Below, in pieces: positions 1-6,553 of a stretch of DNA of 9,597 nt. The notes beneath the pieces were generated by a model. The model made no database searches. It saw only the letters and a program-made list of their open reading frames with translations, and was not told the origin of the DNA. Within the stretch, counting starts at the first letter, position 1. Each line of letters starts with the position of its first letter. Where the stretch lies: the NCBI GenBank assembly GCA_016222925.1, contig JACRQB010000270.1, positions 1 to 9,597 of the forward strand. Reading direction: 5' to 3'. The position numbers and the translations under genes were made by a program. The DNA comes from Nitrospirota bacterium. GTDB lineage: Bacteria; Nitrospirota; Nitrospiria; Nitrospirales; Nitrospiraceae.

Positions 1-19
1 CACTAATTTGGAGACTGAC

Positions 20-985
20 ATGATCTCGCGATGGATGACGCTCTGTATGATCTGTGCCCTGTTGCCGCTGCTGCTCGCCATGCGGCCGGTGGATGAGAAA
101 CTTCTGATGGCCGCAAGAGATGGCAATCTCAACCAGATCAAGACCCTGCTTGATGAAGGAGCGAACGTCCAAGCTGCCAATGAGCAGGGGACGACATCAC
201 TGCATGCCGCAGCCTGGAATGGGCATCGCGACGTGGTCACGCTCTTGCTGCGCAAAGCCGCTCCGGTCAATCACGCCACCAGCGACGGAGCCACCCCGCT
301 CTACATTGCGGCACAGAATGGTCATTCGGCGGTGGCCGCGCTTTTACTGAATAACGGAGCAGCGGTGAATCACGCCACCAACATCGGTGTGACGCCGTTG
401 TTCATCGCCGCACAGAACGGCCATCGAGAGATCGTCGCGCTCTTGCTCCGACACAAAGCCGACGCGAATCACATTGCGGAAGACGGTGTCACGCCACTGT
501 TCATCGCCGCGCAGAAAGGTCATCACAGTGTGATCGAGTTGCTTCTTCAACAGGGAGCCGCCGTGAATCTGACCTTGCCCGACGGTTCGACGCCACTCTT
601 CGTCGCAGCTCAGCATGGTCATGCCGCAACTGTGTCGCTCCTCGTCGATAAAGGCGCGGCGGTGAACCAGCCCATGACGGATGGGGCAACACCACTGCTT
701 GTCGCCGCACAAAACGGTCATCTCGACGTCACGAGGCTTTTACTCGAACAGGGAGCCCTTGTGACCCAAGCCGTCCACAATGGTGTGACGCCGCTCCATG
801 TCGCCGCGCAGAACGGTCATCGAGAAATCGTCGCGCTCCTTCTGAAGCAGGGCGCGGCGATCAATCAGAAAGCACGAAACCATGCCACACCGCTCTTGCT
901 CGCCGCACAAAATGACCACCGAGATGTTGTCACGCTCTTACTCACCCAGGGTGCGCTGGTCAACCAGCCAATCGAGAGATCGTGA
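20..985 (+). CDS. Exported ankyrin-repeat protein, C-terminus lost by frameshift
   Basis: The start is ATG 20: GGAG at 10-13 lies 6 nt upstream, whereas the TTG at 8 has no site. The 321-residue product has a hydrophobic N-terminal segment (about residues 6-20), consistent with Sec export. A half-repeat cap follows at about 25-57, then eight uninterrupted 33-residue ankyrin repeats at 58-321 of the type TPLxxAAQNGHxxxVxLLL. Ankyrin arrays bind partner proteins, and the partner here is unknown. The signal ends in LLLAMRP, without the Cys that the neighbouring paralogue (1315) has in its lipobox, so this copy is probably periplasmic or membrane-tethered rather than a lipoprotein. The reading frame ends abruptly in IERS-stop at the position where a ninth repeat should begin. 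The missing end is present downstream in another frame (973-1101), so the encoded protein is truncated. It may still be a soluble array. Confidence 0.85.
   Translation: MISRWMTLCMICALLPLLLAMRPVDEKLLMAARDGNLNQIKTLLDEGANVQAANEQGTTSLHAAAWNGHRDVVTLLLRKAAPVNHATSDGATPLYIAAQNGHSAVAALLLNNGAAVNHATNIGVTPLFIAAQNGHREIVALLLRHKADANHIAEDGVTPLFIAAQKGHHSVIELLLQQGAAVNLTLPDGSTPLFVAAQHGHAATVSLLVDKGAAVNQPMTDGATPLLVAAQNGHLDVTRLLLEQGALVTQAVHNGVTPLHVAAQNGHREIVALLLKQGAAINQKARNHATPLLLAAQNDHRDVVTLLLTQGALVNQPIERS
191..982 (+). repeat. Eight tandem 99-bp ankyrin-coding repeats
   Basis: The coding sequence consists of eight consecutive 99-bp units, each encoding one 33-residue ankyrin repeat. Some units are very similar at DNA level, for example 404-448 and 800-844, which share nearly all of the stretch around CATCGAGA(G/A)ATCGTCGCGCTC. 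Such near-identity allows slippage or recombination between units and can explain the deletion that ends the array. Confidence 0.85.
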
Positions 986-1101
986 CGCTCCTGCTCAAGC
1001 ACGGAGGGAAGACACGTGCAAAAACACTATCCGGCGAACGTCCGATCGACCTCGCTCGCCAACAAAGCCACACGGCGCTTTTCTCGCTTCTGAAACCCTA
1101 A
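973..1101 (+). pseudogene. Out-of-frame C-terminal remnant of the first ankyrin gene
   Basis: Read from CGA at 973 to TAA at 1099-1101, this stretch begins REIVTLLLKHGG, the second half of an ankyrin repeat. It ends GERPIDLARQQSHTALFSLL, a typical final ankyrin cap. The same cap (ERPVDLAQTQGHSALTPLL) occurs at the end of the neighbouring paralogue. Only two bases (971-972) separate the Pro codon of the upstream frame from REIV, where 16 codons would be expected. A deletion of about 46 nt between repeat units would therefore explain the frame change. It has no start codon or ribosome site of its own, so it is the broken tail of the gene at 20-985. Confidence 0.8.
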
Positions 1102-1314
1102 GAGTCGGCGTGCGCGTTCGTTTCTTGAGAGCGCGACGTCGAACCCAACTTCAGACAAATCCAAGTGAAGACCGTTTGCCGGCCAATGAACAAGGGTTCG
1201 AGTGACGGTTGATCTGACAGGCTTCGGCAGTGTAACGGAACGCGTCATGAATACTGCAACCATGCTTCGACACGACACTCGTCAATCCTGCCACCAGGAA
1301 AGGGGGTCTGTGGC

Positions 1315-1638
1315 ATGAAGCCAATCGCCACGCACTGGACACTCGCCCTCTGTCCGCTTGTGCTTGTGCTCTTGAGCGGCTGTATGACGGCGCCGGAGGA
1401 GAAGCTGCGACTGGCCGCCGCGGAGAGCAATCTGCTCCGAGTACAGACATTCCTTGGGCAAGGTATTAGCGCTCAGGCAGCCGATGTGCGCGGCGTGACC
1501 CCGCTCTTTGGGGCGGCAAAGAATGGACATCCGGACGTGGTGGCGCTCTTACATGTTGCGGCCTATCGAGGCGATCAGGAGCTGATCACTCTCCTACTGC
1601 AACATGGAGCGAATAAGCATGCCAGAATGACATCCTGA
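1315..1638 (+). CDS. Short ankyrin-repeat lipoprotein, prematurely stopped
   Basis: ATG 1315 is preceded by a purine-rich AAGGGGG about 8 nt upstream. The 107-residue product has a signal sequence with a clear lipobox LSGC (lipidated Cys about residue 23). PEEKLRLAAAESN follows, the same cap as in the upstream paralogue, and then one ankyrin repeat containing VTPLFGAAKNGHPDVVALL. This runs directly into HVAAYRGDQELITLLLQHGA. The join skips roughly two-thirds of a repeat in frame, so an internal deletion of about 20-25 residues is likely. Translation stops at TGA 1636-1638, but the same frame continues with a recognisable ankyrin cap to 1704. The gene is therefore probably a pseudogene or makes a shortened lipoprotein. 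It is a tandem paralogue of the gene at 20-985. Confidence 0.75.
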   Translation: MKPIATHWTLALCPLVLVLLSGCMTAPEEKLRLAAAESNLLRVQTFLGQGISAQAADVRGVTPLFGAAKNGHPDVVALLHVAAYRGDQELITLLLQHGANKHARMTS

Positions 1639-1704
1639 GAACGCCCCGTAGATTTGGCCCAGACGCAAGGCCACTCAGCACTGACTCCGCTCCTTGAACC
1701 ATGA
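1639..1704 (+). pseudogene. In-frame C-terminal cap behind the TGA of the ankyrin lipoprotein gene
   Basis: Directly after the TGA at 1636-1638, and in the same frame, the sequence reads ERPVDLAQTQGHSALTPLLE to a second TGA at 1702-1704. The neighbouring gene's tail reads TLSGERPIDLARQQSHTALF. Aligning the two puts the first TGA opposite a Gly codon, so a single GGA to TGA change is the simplest explanation. No start codon or ribosome site supports independent translation. Confidence 0.75.
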
Positions 1705-1754
1705 CGTTCACCTGGCTATTTTCGATCCTCCACACAACAACATGGTCTGCCCCC

Positions 1755-2239
1755 TCACACCACTTCCCAGAGTTTCGTATAGACGGGGCCAGTTGGACGC
1801 AGATGGCTTTTCATCAGCACGATCGGCCCAACTGTCATCGACCCTAACGGCAGTGCCTGATCACAGATGCCACTTTGGGCCAGCAGCTGCCCGACCTGTC
1901 GTTCACCTAGTCACTTTTGAGCCACTCTTCAGATGGACCGACCCACAGTACCCGAGGTTTCTCGAAACTTGGGAAGGCCTGGAGCCGATCGATCGGGATC
2001 TGAATGGTCGGATGAGACCGCCTGACATTTGCCATCGCTTCACGGAGTGGGTCGATGAGGTGCTTCTCCGTCTCTCCAAGAAACCTCATCGTGAGATGAA
2101 ACGAATTCAGTTGCCCCCAGGTGATGCGAATCTCTTTGGAAGGATGGGCTGCGAGCCGTTCCTTGAGGTCGTGCTGTGCCTGGGAGATCGTGGTACGGAC
2201 CTCGTCACTGACCTCGACGGCTAAAAAGGTCCGGATCAT
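1755..2239 (-). pseudogene. thpR: RNA 2',3'-cyclic phosphodiesterase (2H family), disrupted by internal deletion
   Basis: ATG 2239 (minus strand) has GGGGGA just upstream and overlaps the cinA stop codon as ATGA, which suggests translational coupling. The first 110 residues are typical of ThpR/LigT 2H phosphoesterases: MIRTFLAVEV, first catalytic motif HLTM (His48, Thr50) followed by RFLGE, and RVLWVG near residues 96-101. The frame then stops at TAG 1909-1907. In the neighbouring frame from about 1906 down to TGA 1757-1755 the family's C-terminus continues: GERQVGQLLAQSG, then LMKSHLRPTGPVYTKLW. Together about 160 residues remain of the usual ~180-190. The missing piece includes the second HxTx motif needed for catalysis. 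The protein is therefore expected to be inactive. Chromosomal copies of thpR next to cinA are common, which supports the family call. Confidence 0.8.
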
Positions 2240-3528
2240 GCTTTCCCCCTTCCGATCAGCCAACGTCGAAGCAGATCGAGTGCTGCCTGTGCAGCCCGCT
2301 GTTTGATCACAAACCGGTCTCCGTGGAACCGATACTCCTTTATCACAGTATCGCTGTTGCCTCCGTCGAGTCCGATATAGACCAGTCCGACTGGTTTTGT
2401 TTCAGTCGCACCGCCAGGTCCAGCGATACCCGTGACACTCACGGCCACTGACACACCTGCCCGTTCCCTCATCCCTCGCGCCATCGCTGCCGCTACTTCC
2501 CGACTGACCGCCCCATGCTGCTCAAAGAGACCCGCTGAAACTCCGAGCATCTCCGTTTTGGATCGATTGCTGTAGCAGAGCGCCCCGCGATCGACATAGG
2601 CAGAGGACCCCGGCACCTGTGTGAGTCGATGTCCGATCAATCCTCCCGTGCACGATTCAGCCACCGCGACCGTGAGCCCCTGTTCGACCAACAGTCGACC
2701 GACGACCTCCTCCATCGTGTCATGTTCTTCGGCATAGATCCACTCACGCAATCTCGTACGAACCCCTTCCGCCAATGACTGAAGCACACCTTCCTTGATC
2801 GATCGATGAGCCTTAGTCGTCAGTGACACCAGCACGCCTGTCGGCGAGGCCAGAAGCCCTAAGGCAACCGGCGTTCGTTTCTGTATGAGTCTCTGTAGCT
2901 TTGCATCCACATCGGACTCCGGTAAGCCCCAGGTATGAAAGACCAATCGTGTGATGGGATGAAGACGTGTCTGTTTGGATCGATGAAATTGAGCAGCCAA
3001 TAGTGGAACAACCGATTGCTCCATCATGGCTTTCATTTCGCTGGGAACACCAGGCAATGCGATCATATGAGTCCCCCTCCAATTGAGCGCAAACCCCGGC
3101 GCCGACCCAACTGGATTCGGCAACACGGTCGCCTTGGACGGAATCAACGCTTGTCGTAATTGCCCCTTGTTTGGTATTCGCCCCCATTGAGCCAACCGGG
3201 CTCTCATATTCTCGAAGGCTTCCTTGCGGCGAGCCAATCGGAAGCCCGTGACCGACGCGACGGCTTCCCTGGTGCAATCGTCGACCGTAGGACCTAACCC
3301 CCCGGTCATGATCACAATCCCAGCCCGACGGCAGGCTGTCGTCAGGACTGCGGCAATATCCGACTGATCGTCTCCAACGACGGTCTTGAACCTGACTTCG
3401 ATGCCGATCGCAGCCAAGGCATCGGCGATCAACAGCGAATTACTGTCGGACCGGCCTCCGACGAGAAGCTCCGACCCGATGGCGATCGTTTCCGCAATAT
3501 CGGCGCGTGCGGCTGATGTCCTTGTCAT
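2236..3528 (-). CDS. cinA: CinA: competence/damage-inducible protein, nicotinamide-nucleotide amidohydrolase family
   Basis: The 430-residue product has the normal two-domain layout of CinA. Residues ~10-175 are the N-terminal MoaB/MogA-like domain with TGGLGPTVDD (75-84) and LPGVPSEM (158-165). In characterised relatives this domain acts as an ADP-ribose or nucleotide pyrophosphatase. Residues ~270-425 are the PncC-type C-terminal domain with AESCTGGL (290-297) and SVTGIAGPGG (364-373), which in relatives deamidates nicotinamide mononucleotide to nicotinate mononucleotide in pyridine-nucleotide salvage. It acts in the cytoplasm. The ATG at 3528 lies 3 nt after the stop of the upstream gene and has no clear ribosome site, so reinitiation is likely. 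Its stop overlaps the thpR start. Length and motifs look intact, unlike the next gene. Confidence 0.93.
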   Translation of the reverse strand: MTRTSAARADIAETIAIGSELLVGGRSDSNSLLIADALAAIGIEVRFKTVVGDDQSDIAAVLTTACRRAGIVIMTGGLGPTVDDCTREAVASVTGFRLARRKEAFENMRARLAQWGRIPNKGQLRQALIPSKATVLPNPVGSAPGFALNWRGTHMIALPGVPSEMKAMMEQSVVPLLAAQFHRSKQTRLHPITRLVFHTWGLPESDVDAKLQRLIQKRTPVALGLLASPTGVLVSLTTKAHRSIKEGVLQSLAEGVRTRLREWIYAEEHDTMEEVVGRLLVEQGLTVAVAESCTGGLIGHRLTQVPGSSAYVDRGALCYSNRSKTEMLGVSAGLFEQHGAVSREVAAAMARGMRERAGVSVAVSVTGIAGPGGATETKPVGLVYIGLDGGNSDTVIKEYRFHGDRFVIKQRAAQAALDLLRRWLIGRGKA

Positions 3529-3531
3529 CGG

Positions 3532-4158
3532 TTAATCGATTGCAGCGAAATTGAGGGAAAAGTGGATCTCCCCACCACTCGCGGGAAATACAGTAATGGT
3601 TGTCTGGGCTTGGGGATCAAAATCAGTATAACTAAAGGCAGCGACGACTTTCGCCTGGAATTTCGGTGATTCGGGCCACGTTGTATTCCGCCTGGCTTGG
3701 CCATCGGCTCGCACCGTAACAGGCTTGATGACCCTACCGTCTTGGTCGAGTGCCAGATAACTATTCACGCCCAGAGAGGGGCTGTCGCCGTAGATGATTG
3801 CAGTGACCAGCATCGTGGAAGCCTCCATCACATGAGCGATATCGGCTCCGCTCGGCTCACGCCCTCGTAAGGCCATGTGGGTCGCCAACACAGACAGGCC
3901 CCCGAGTTTCGTGACAAGAAACCCTCCAGAGTGCACGGTATCATGACGTCCGAATCGAACATAAAAGGTCTCCGGCGTGTGACCGTGCGCCGCGGCCTCT
4001 TTCCCTCGATCAAGTGCCAGCTGAACCTGCGCCTGTATCGGCTGCACCTCAATCGCAGCCGATGGATACGCGAGGCCACAGATCCAAGCAATCGCGATGC
4101 CCATAGACCTGCACGCAAGAGACATCTTCACGGAACTGCGAGTAACAGAACCCTTCAT
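3532..4158 (-). CDS. Secreted hypothetical protein, first gene of the cinA operon
   Basis: I do not recognise a family for this 208-residue product. The N-terminus has a basic stretch, a hydrophobic core (GIAIAWICGLAYPSAA, about residues 20-35) and a plausible signal peptidase site after Ala35, so the mature protein is probably periplasmic or extracellular. The rest is mixed alpha/beta, with a histidine-containing segment around residues 55-75 (GHTPETFYVRFGRHDTVHSG) and a beta-rich C-terminus. An in-frame TGA lies 9 nt upstream of ATG 4158, so this is the longest possible start. ATG at codon 12 is an alternative that would also retain the signal peptide. Neither has a strong ribosome site. 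It is 3 nt from cinA, so the two are probably co-transcribed. Confidence 0.75.
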   Translation of the reverse strand: MKGSVTRSSVKMSLACRSMGIAIAWICGLAYPSAAIEVQPIQAQVQLALDRGKEAAAHGHTPETFYVRFGRHDTVHSGGFLVTKLGGLSVLATHMALRGREPSGADIAHVMEASTMLVTAIIYGDSPSLGVNSYLALDQDGRVIKPVTVRADGQARRNTTWPESPKFQAKVVAAFSYTDFDPQAQTTITVFPASGGEIHFSLNFAAID

Positions 4159-4195
4159 GGTCTGTCAATGAACACCCACCTGCCGTGCTCTCCCG

Positions 4196-4225
4196 TTGAC
4201 AAAACTGAATGGGAAATGCTAAACG
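4196..4225 (+). promoter_or_regulatory. Sigma-70 promoter candidate for the chlorite dismutase family gene
   Basis: A perfect TTGACA (4196-4201) is followed after 17-18 nt by CTAAAC/TAAACG (4219-4225), with TG at 4217-4218 giving an extended -10 pattern. It would start transcription about 45 nt ahead of ATG 4276. The -10 match is weak. Confidence 0.45.
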
Positions 4226-4275
4226 AAGAAAAGATGAGGAAGTGTTTCATTTTAATCTACGAATAGGAGCTTTGA

Positions 4276-4998
4276 ATGTCGACCCCGGAAACTCCTGCTG
4301 CCACACCGACGCCTCGTCGCCAGTATGTAAACTTTGTCTTTTATAAAGTGGACCCGGCCTGGCGGCGCCTACCAGAAGATGTGCGCACTCAGGGTAAACA
4401 AGAGTTCCTCCGAGCCGTGGAGGACTTTAACGGTCAAGTGCTGCTCGTCCCCTATTCGACCATCGGCATTCGAGGGGACTGCGACTTCATGCTGTGGCGT
4501 ATCAGCTATGATCTCGACCTGTTCCAGGATATGACTACCAAGATCCTGGCCTCCGGCCTCGGACAGTATCTCACGACCCCCTATTCCTATCTGGCGATCA
4601 CCAAACGATCCGTGTACGTGGATCATCACTCGCATGCGGGCCAGGAAGGCAAACGGTTGACCGTGGTCCCAGGGAAAAGCAAATACATCTTCGTGTATCC
4701 GTTTTTGAAAACACGGGAGTGGTTTTTGCTCACGAAGGCGGCTCGTCAGGGCATGATGGATGAGCATATCGAAGTGGGACATCGGTTTCCGTCCGTAAAG
4801 CTGAACACGACCTATTCGTTCGGGTTGGACGATCAGGAATGGGTCGTGGCGTTTGAAAGCGACAAGCCGGAGGATTTTCTGGACTTGGTGATGGCGCTAC
4901 GGGAAACGGAGGGCTCACGCTATACGCTGCGGGATACCCCGATCTTCACGTGCATTCGCAAAAGCCTCAAGGAAACCCTCGACACCCTCGGCGGCTAG
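4276..4998 (+). CDS. Chlorite dismutase family protein, probable coproheme decarboxylase (ChdC/HemQ-like)
   Basis: ATG 4276 has AGGAG about 6 nt upstream. The 240-residue product fits the ~230-250 residue family of dimeric alpha-beta-barrel heme proteins. VYPFLKTREWFLL at 140-152 matches the ChdC signature: Tyr141 corresponds to the catalytic radical Tyr and Lys145 to the conserved Lys four residues on. MMDEHIEVGH (160-169) carries the proximal heme ligand His164. TYSFGLDDQEWVVAFE (179-194) and the late R-rich segment are also typical. The distal position, Arg in true chlorite dismutases and Gln in firmicute HemQ, aligns with Leu176, so chlorite degradation is unlikely. In the family, ChdC converts Fe-coproporphyrin III to heme b with H2O2. 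That function here is inferred from the retained residues. The gene is monocistronic, between a promoter candidate and a strong terminator. N-terminal residues 1-15 are Pro/Thr-rich. Confidence 0.85.
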   Translation: MSTPETPAATPTPRRQYVNFVFYKVDPAWRRLPEDVRTQGKQEFLRAVEDFNGQVLLVPYSTIGIRGDCDFMLWRISYDLDLFQDMTTKILASGLGQYLTTPYSYLAITKRSVYVDHHSHAGQEGKRLTVVPGKSKYIFVYPFLKTREWFLLTKAARQGMMDEHIEVGHRFPSVKLNTTYSFGLDDQEWVVAFESDKPEDFLDLVMALRETEGSRYTLRDTPIFTCIRKSLKETLDTLGG

Positions 4999-5023
4999 AT
5001 ATCCGGATCAGAAAAAATCCTAG

Positions 5024-5061
5024 GGCCTTCGATCTTCACGATCGAAGGCCTTCTGTTTTTA
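5024..5061 (+). terminator. Intrinsic terminator after the chlorite dismutase family gene
   Basis: A perfect 11-bp stem GGCCTTCGATC (5024-5034) pairs with GATCGAAGGCC (5040-5050) around the loop TTCAC. TTCTGTTTTTA follows. It starts 25 nt after the stop codon and is a textbook Rho-independent terminator. Confidence 0.93.
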
Positions 5062-5097
5062 TCGGCAATCCGCGCACGTTTCCACGGCTTTGACAGT

Positions 5098-5125
5098 CTG
5101 ACGAGGCCTGTGTTACCTCTACAAT
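5098..5125 (+). promoter_or_regulatory. Weak sigma-70 promoter candidate before the 72-residue gene
   Basis: CTGACG (5098-5103), a 16-nt spacer and TACAAT (5120-5125) lie between the terminator and ATG 5144. The -10 is good and the -35 weak. A TTGACA starting at 5090 is too far from this -10. Confidence 0.35.
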
Positions 5126-5143
5126 GTCATTCGCTGGGGTCCT

Positions 5144-5362
5144 ATGGCTGATACCACCGCGCTCTATGCCTTGCGTTTTCCTGATGGCTCGGTGAGCCTG
5201 TATATCGATGAACTCTATGCCCAAGACCGAGGGATCGACCCCTCCCAGCTTGTGCGGGTAGAAATCCCACGGGAAATGTTCCTCAGCGGCAGCATACAAG
5301 ACATCCGTGAATATGTTGCCCTTCAACTTGAACAACGTGAGCAACGGACCGGCACAGCGTAG
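5144..5362 (+). CDS. Small hypothetical protein (72 residues)
   Basis: ATG 5144 follows GGGG about 5 nt upstream. The product is acidic and soluble with no signal or membrane segment. Its first half looks like beta strands (ALYALRFPDGSVSLYIDELY) and its second half is a predicted helix rich in Glu and Gln (SIQDIREYVALQLEQREQR). I recognise no family. It lies alone after a terminator, 79 nt before the next small gene, and may be the first gene of a short operon with 5442 and 5689. Confidence 0.7.
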   Translation: MADTTALYALRFPDGSVSLYIDELYAQDRGIDPSQLVRVEIPREMFLSGSIQDIREYVALQLEQREQRTGTA

Positions 5363-5441
5363 TCAGCCATCAGGTGCGAGTCGTACGGTCTCACCCCTGC
5401 GTACACCTTAAAACCATGGCCTTCACCGCCTGAAAGAACAT

Positions 5442-5681
5442 ATGACGCACGCAGTCATGGCATCGCCGCTGACCGCCGAGATGATTGAAGATGTCGTCGC
5501 CGGCTTACCGATCCAAGGTCGCATCATCCTCAGATTGTTGCTGATCCAGTATCTCGACGTCACCCACGAGGAAATCTTGTATATGGTGGCGGACCGGCCG
5601 GACCCTCGATGTGTCTCCGGCAAGAAGCCTGTCACCACGATGACCCAGGAATCGATTACGGCGATGATCGATCGCCGCTGA
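5442..5681 (+). CDS. Small hypothetical protein with a sigma-region-4-like helix-turn-helix look
   Basis: The product has 79 residues if it starts at ATG 5442. ATG 5457 (codon 6) is the alternative, and neither has a strong ribosome site. The core GLPIQGRIILRLLLIQYLDV followed by THEEILYM resembles the LPxxxRxxLxLxxxxxxxxxEIA pattern of sigma-70 region 4 and related DNA-binding helix-turn-helix proteins. The resemblance is by eye and weak, since a second recognition helix is not obvious. RPDPRCVSGKKP and a Met/Thr-rich tail follow. The next gene begins 7 nt after its stop, so the two are probably translated together. Function unknown. Confidence 0.65.
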   Translation: MTHAVMASPLTAEMIEDVVAGLPIQGRIILRLLLIQYLDVTHEEILYMVADRPDPRCVSGKKPVTTMTQESITAMIDRR

Positions 5682-5688
5682 CCGTGGT

Positions 5689-6504
5689 GTGTCTGCCGAA
5701 ACAATCGACACGCTCAAATCCCAGGCTCGGTCTGCCGTCCCCACGGCAACGCTCCGGCTGCTGGAAGAGCGTTGGGAACACAACGAGGTGACAGTGGAGG
5801 AATATCAACGGCAGCGGCTGGCCATTGAAATGCAAACACTGCTCCGGTTTGCCGAACGGTTCAAGAAACGTCTCGACCTGGCTGAGCGCGAGCAGCGAAC
5901 ATCGGATCAGACGATCTTACTCGATCATGAAATCGGCCATATTTGGGGAATCCCGGCCAGTACGTTGGCCGCGCGCAAGGTCAAGTTCTTGTCCCAGTAT
6001 CTCACCGCACTGCAGGCCAAAGGCTCAGGGACCCGTCCAGCACCAGGAAGCACCCCCTCCCTGGAGCTCTGGAAAGACACCGTGCAGGTGCTCTCTCGCA
6101 CCCCCATCGAACGATCGATCGCGACCTACGATGGGCTCGAGCAGACTGAGTCCGCTTTACTTGAGAAACTGGCTGCCTATGCCGTGGTTCGAATACCGGA
6201 GGCCACTGAAACGAAATTTTGGAATTCGCTTGTGTATGGAGCCAGTTCCAACGCCATGCACAGTGAATCAACCCGCACCTTGTTCGGACTCCAACGACTG
6301 GTCTCCATACAGAAGGACGTAGACGCCAGCGACGAGGCGCTGGATGAAGAACTCCTCACACGTACGGCCCCGAGATCGAAAGATCCGGAGTTGCTCGCAC
6401 CGCCGAACGAGGCCAGCCCTGCCGAACTCACGGAGTTGCAGCAGCACATTCTCCACAATTTCATCGGAGAGGATGTCAGCGGTCGAGCCTCCGACAAATG
6501 GTAA
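5689..6504 (+). CDS. Hypothetical cytoplasmic helical protein (271 residues)
   Basis: The start is taken as GTG 5689, 7 nt after the stop of the preceding gene, with no clear ribosome site. Translational coupling to that gene is likely. The product has no signal peptide or membrane segment. Residues ~20-70 are highly charged and helical (LRLLEERWEHNEVTVEEYQR and onward), probably coiled coil, with a faint likeness to short SHOCT-type helices. A Pro/Ser/Gly-rich linker at ~111-124 separates this from a second helical part (125-225) and an acidic, Pro-containing tail. I do not recognise a family. Pairing with a possible DNA-binding small protein could mean a regulator and partner, but that is speculation. 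Confidence 0.75.
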   Translation: MSAETIDTLKSQARSAVPTATLRLLEERWEHNEVTVEEYQRQRLAIEMQTLLRFAERFKKRLDLAEREQRTSDQTILLDHEIGHIWGIPASTLAARKVKFLSQYLTALQAKGSGTRPAPGSTPSLELWKDTVQVLSRTPIERSIATYDGLEQTESALLEKLAAYAVVRIPEATETKFWNSLVYGASSNAMHSESTRTLFGLQRLVSIQKDVDASDEALDEELLTRTAPRSKDPELLAPPNEASPAELTELQQHILHNFIGEDVSGRASDKW

Positions 6505-6514
6505 ACTTTCACAG

Positions 6515-6542
6515 TTGCCAATCACCAACAGTTCGGTATAAT
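6515..6542 (+). promoter_or_regulatory. Strong sigma-70 promoter right before the OB-fold gene
   Basis: TTGCCA (6515-6520), a 16-nt spacer and a perfect TATAAT (6537-6542). The expected transcription start near 6549-6550 is only 4-5 nt ahead of ATG 6554, which has no ribosome site, so the message may be leaderless. Confidence 0.65.
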
Positions 6543-6553
6543 TACGTTCAACA

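Noticed and set aside
8..19. TTG at position 8 as the start of the first ankyrin gene
   Set aside because: GGAG at 10-13 is ideally placed for ATG 20 and would lie inside the coding region if TTG were used.
191..982. The 99-bp periodic array as a CRISPR or satellite repeat
   Set aside because: The period is exactly 33 codons and the translation is a standard ankyrin array.
1636..1638. TGA read as selenocysteine in the ankyrin lipoprotein gene
   Set aside because: The aligned residue is a Gly in a turn, with no redox motif. I saw no obvious selenocysteine-insertion hairpin behind it.
1694..2224. A 176-codon open frame on the plus strand
   Set aside because: It lies antisense to thpR, whose family motifs are clear, and has no recognisable domain or ribosome site.
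1907..2263. TTG at 2263 as the start of thpR
   Set aside because: ATG 2239 begins the family's usual N-terminus, has a GGGGGA site and overlaps the cinA stop as ATGA.
4276..4998. Calling the gene a true chlorite dismutase
   Set aside because: The distal Arg required for chlorite turnover aligns with Leu, while Tyr and Lys of the coproheme decarboxylase type are present.
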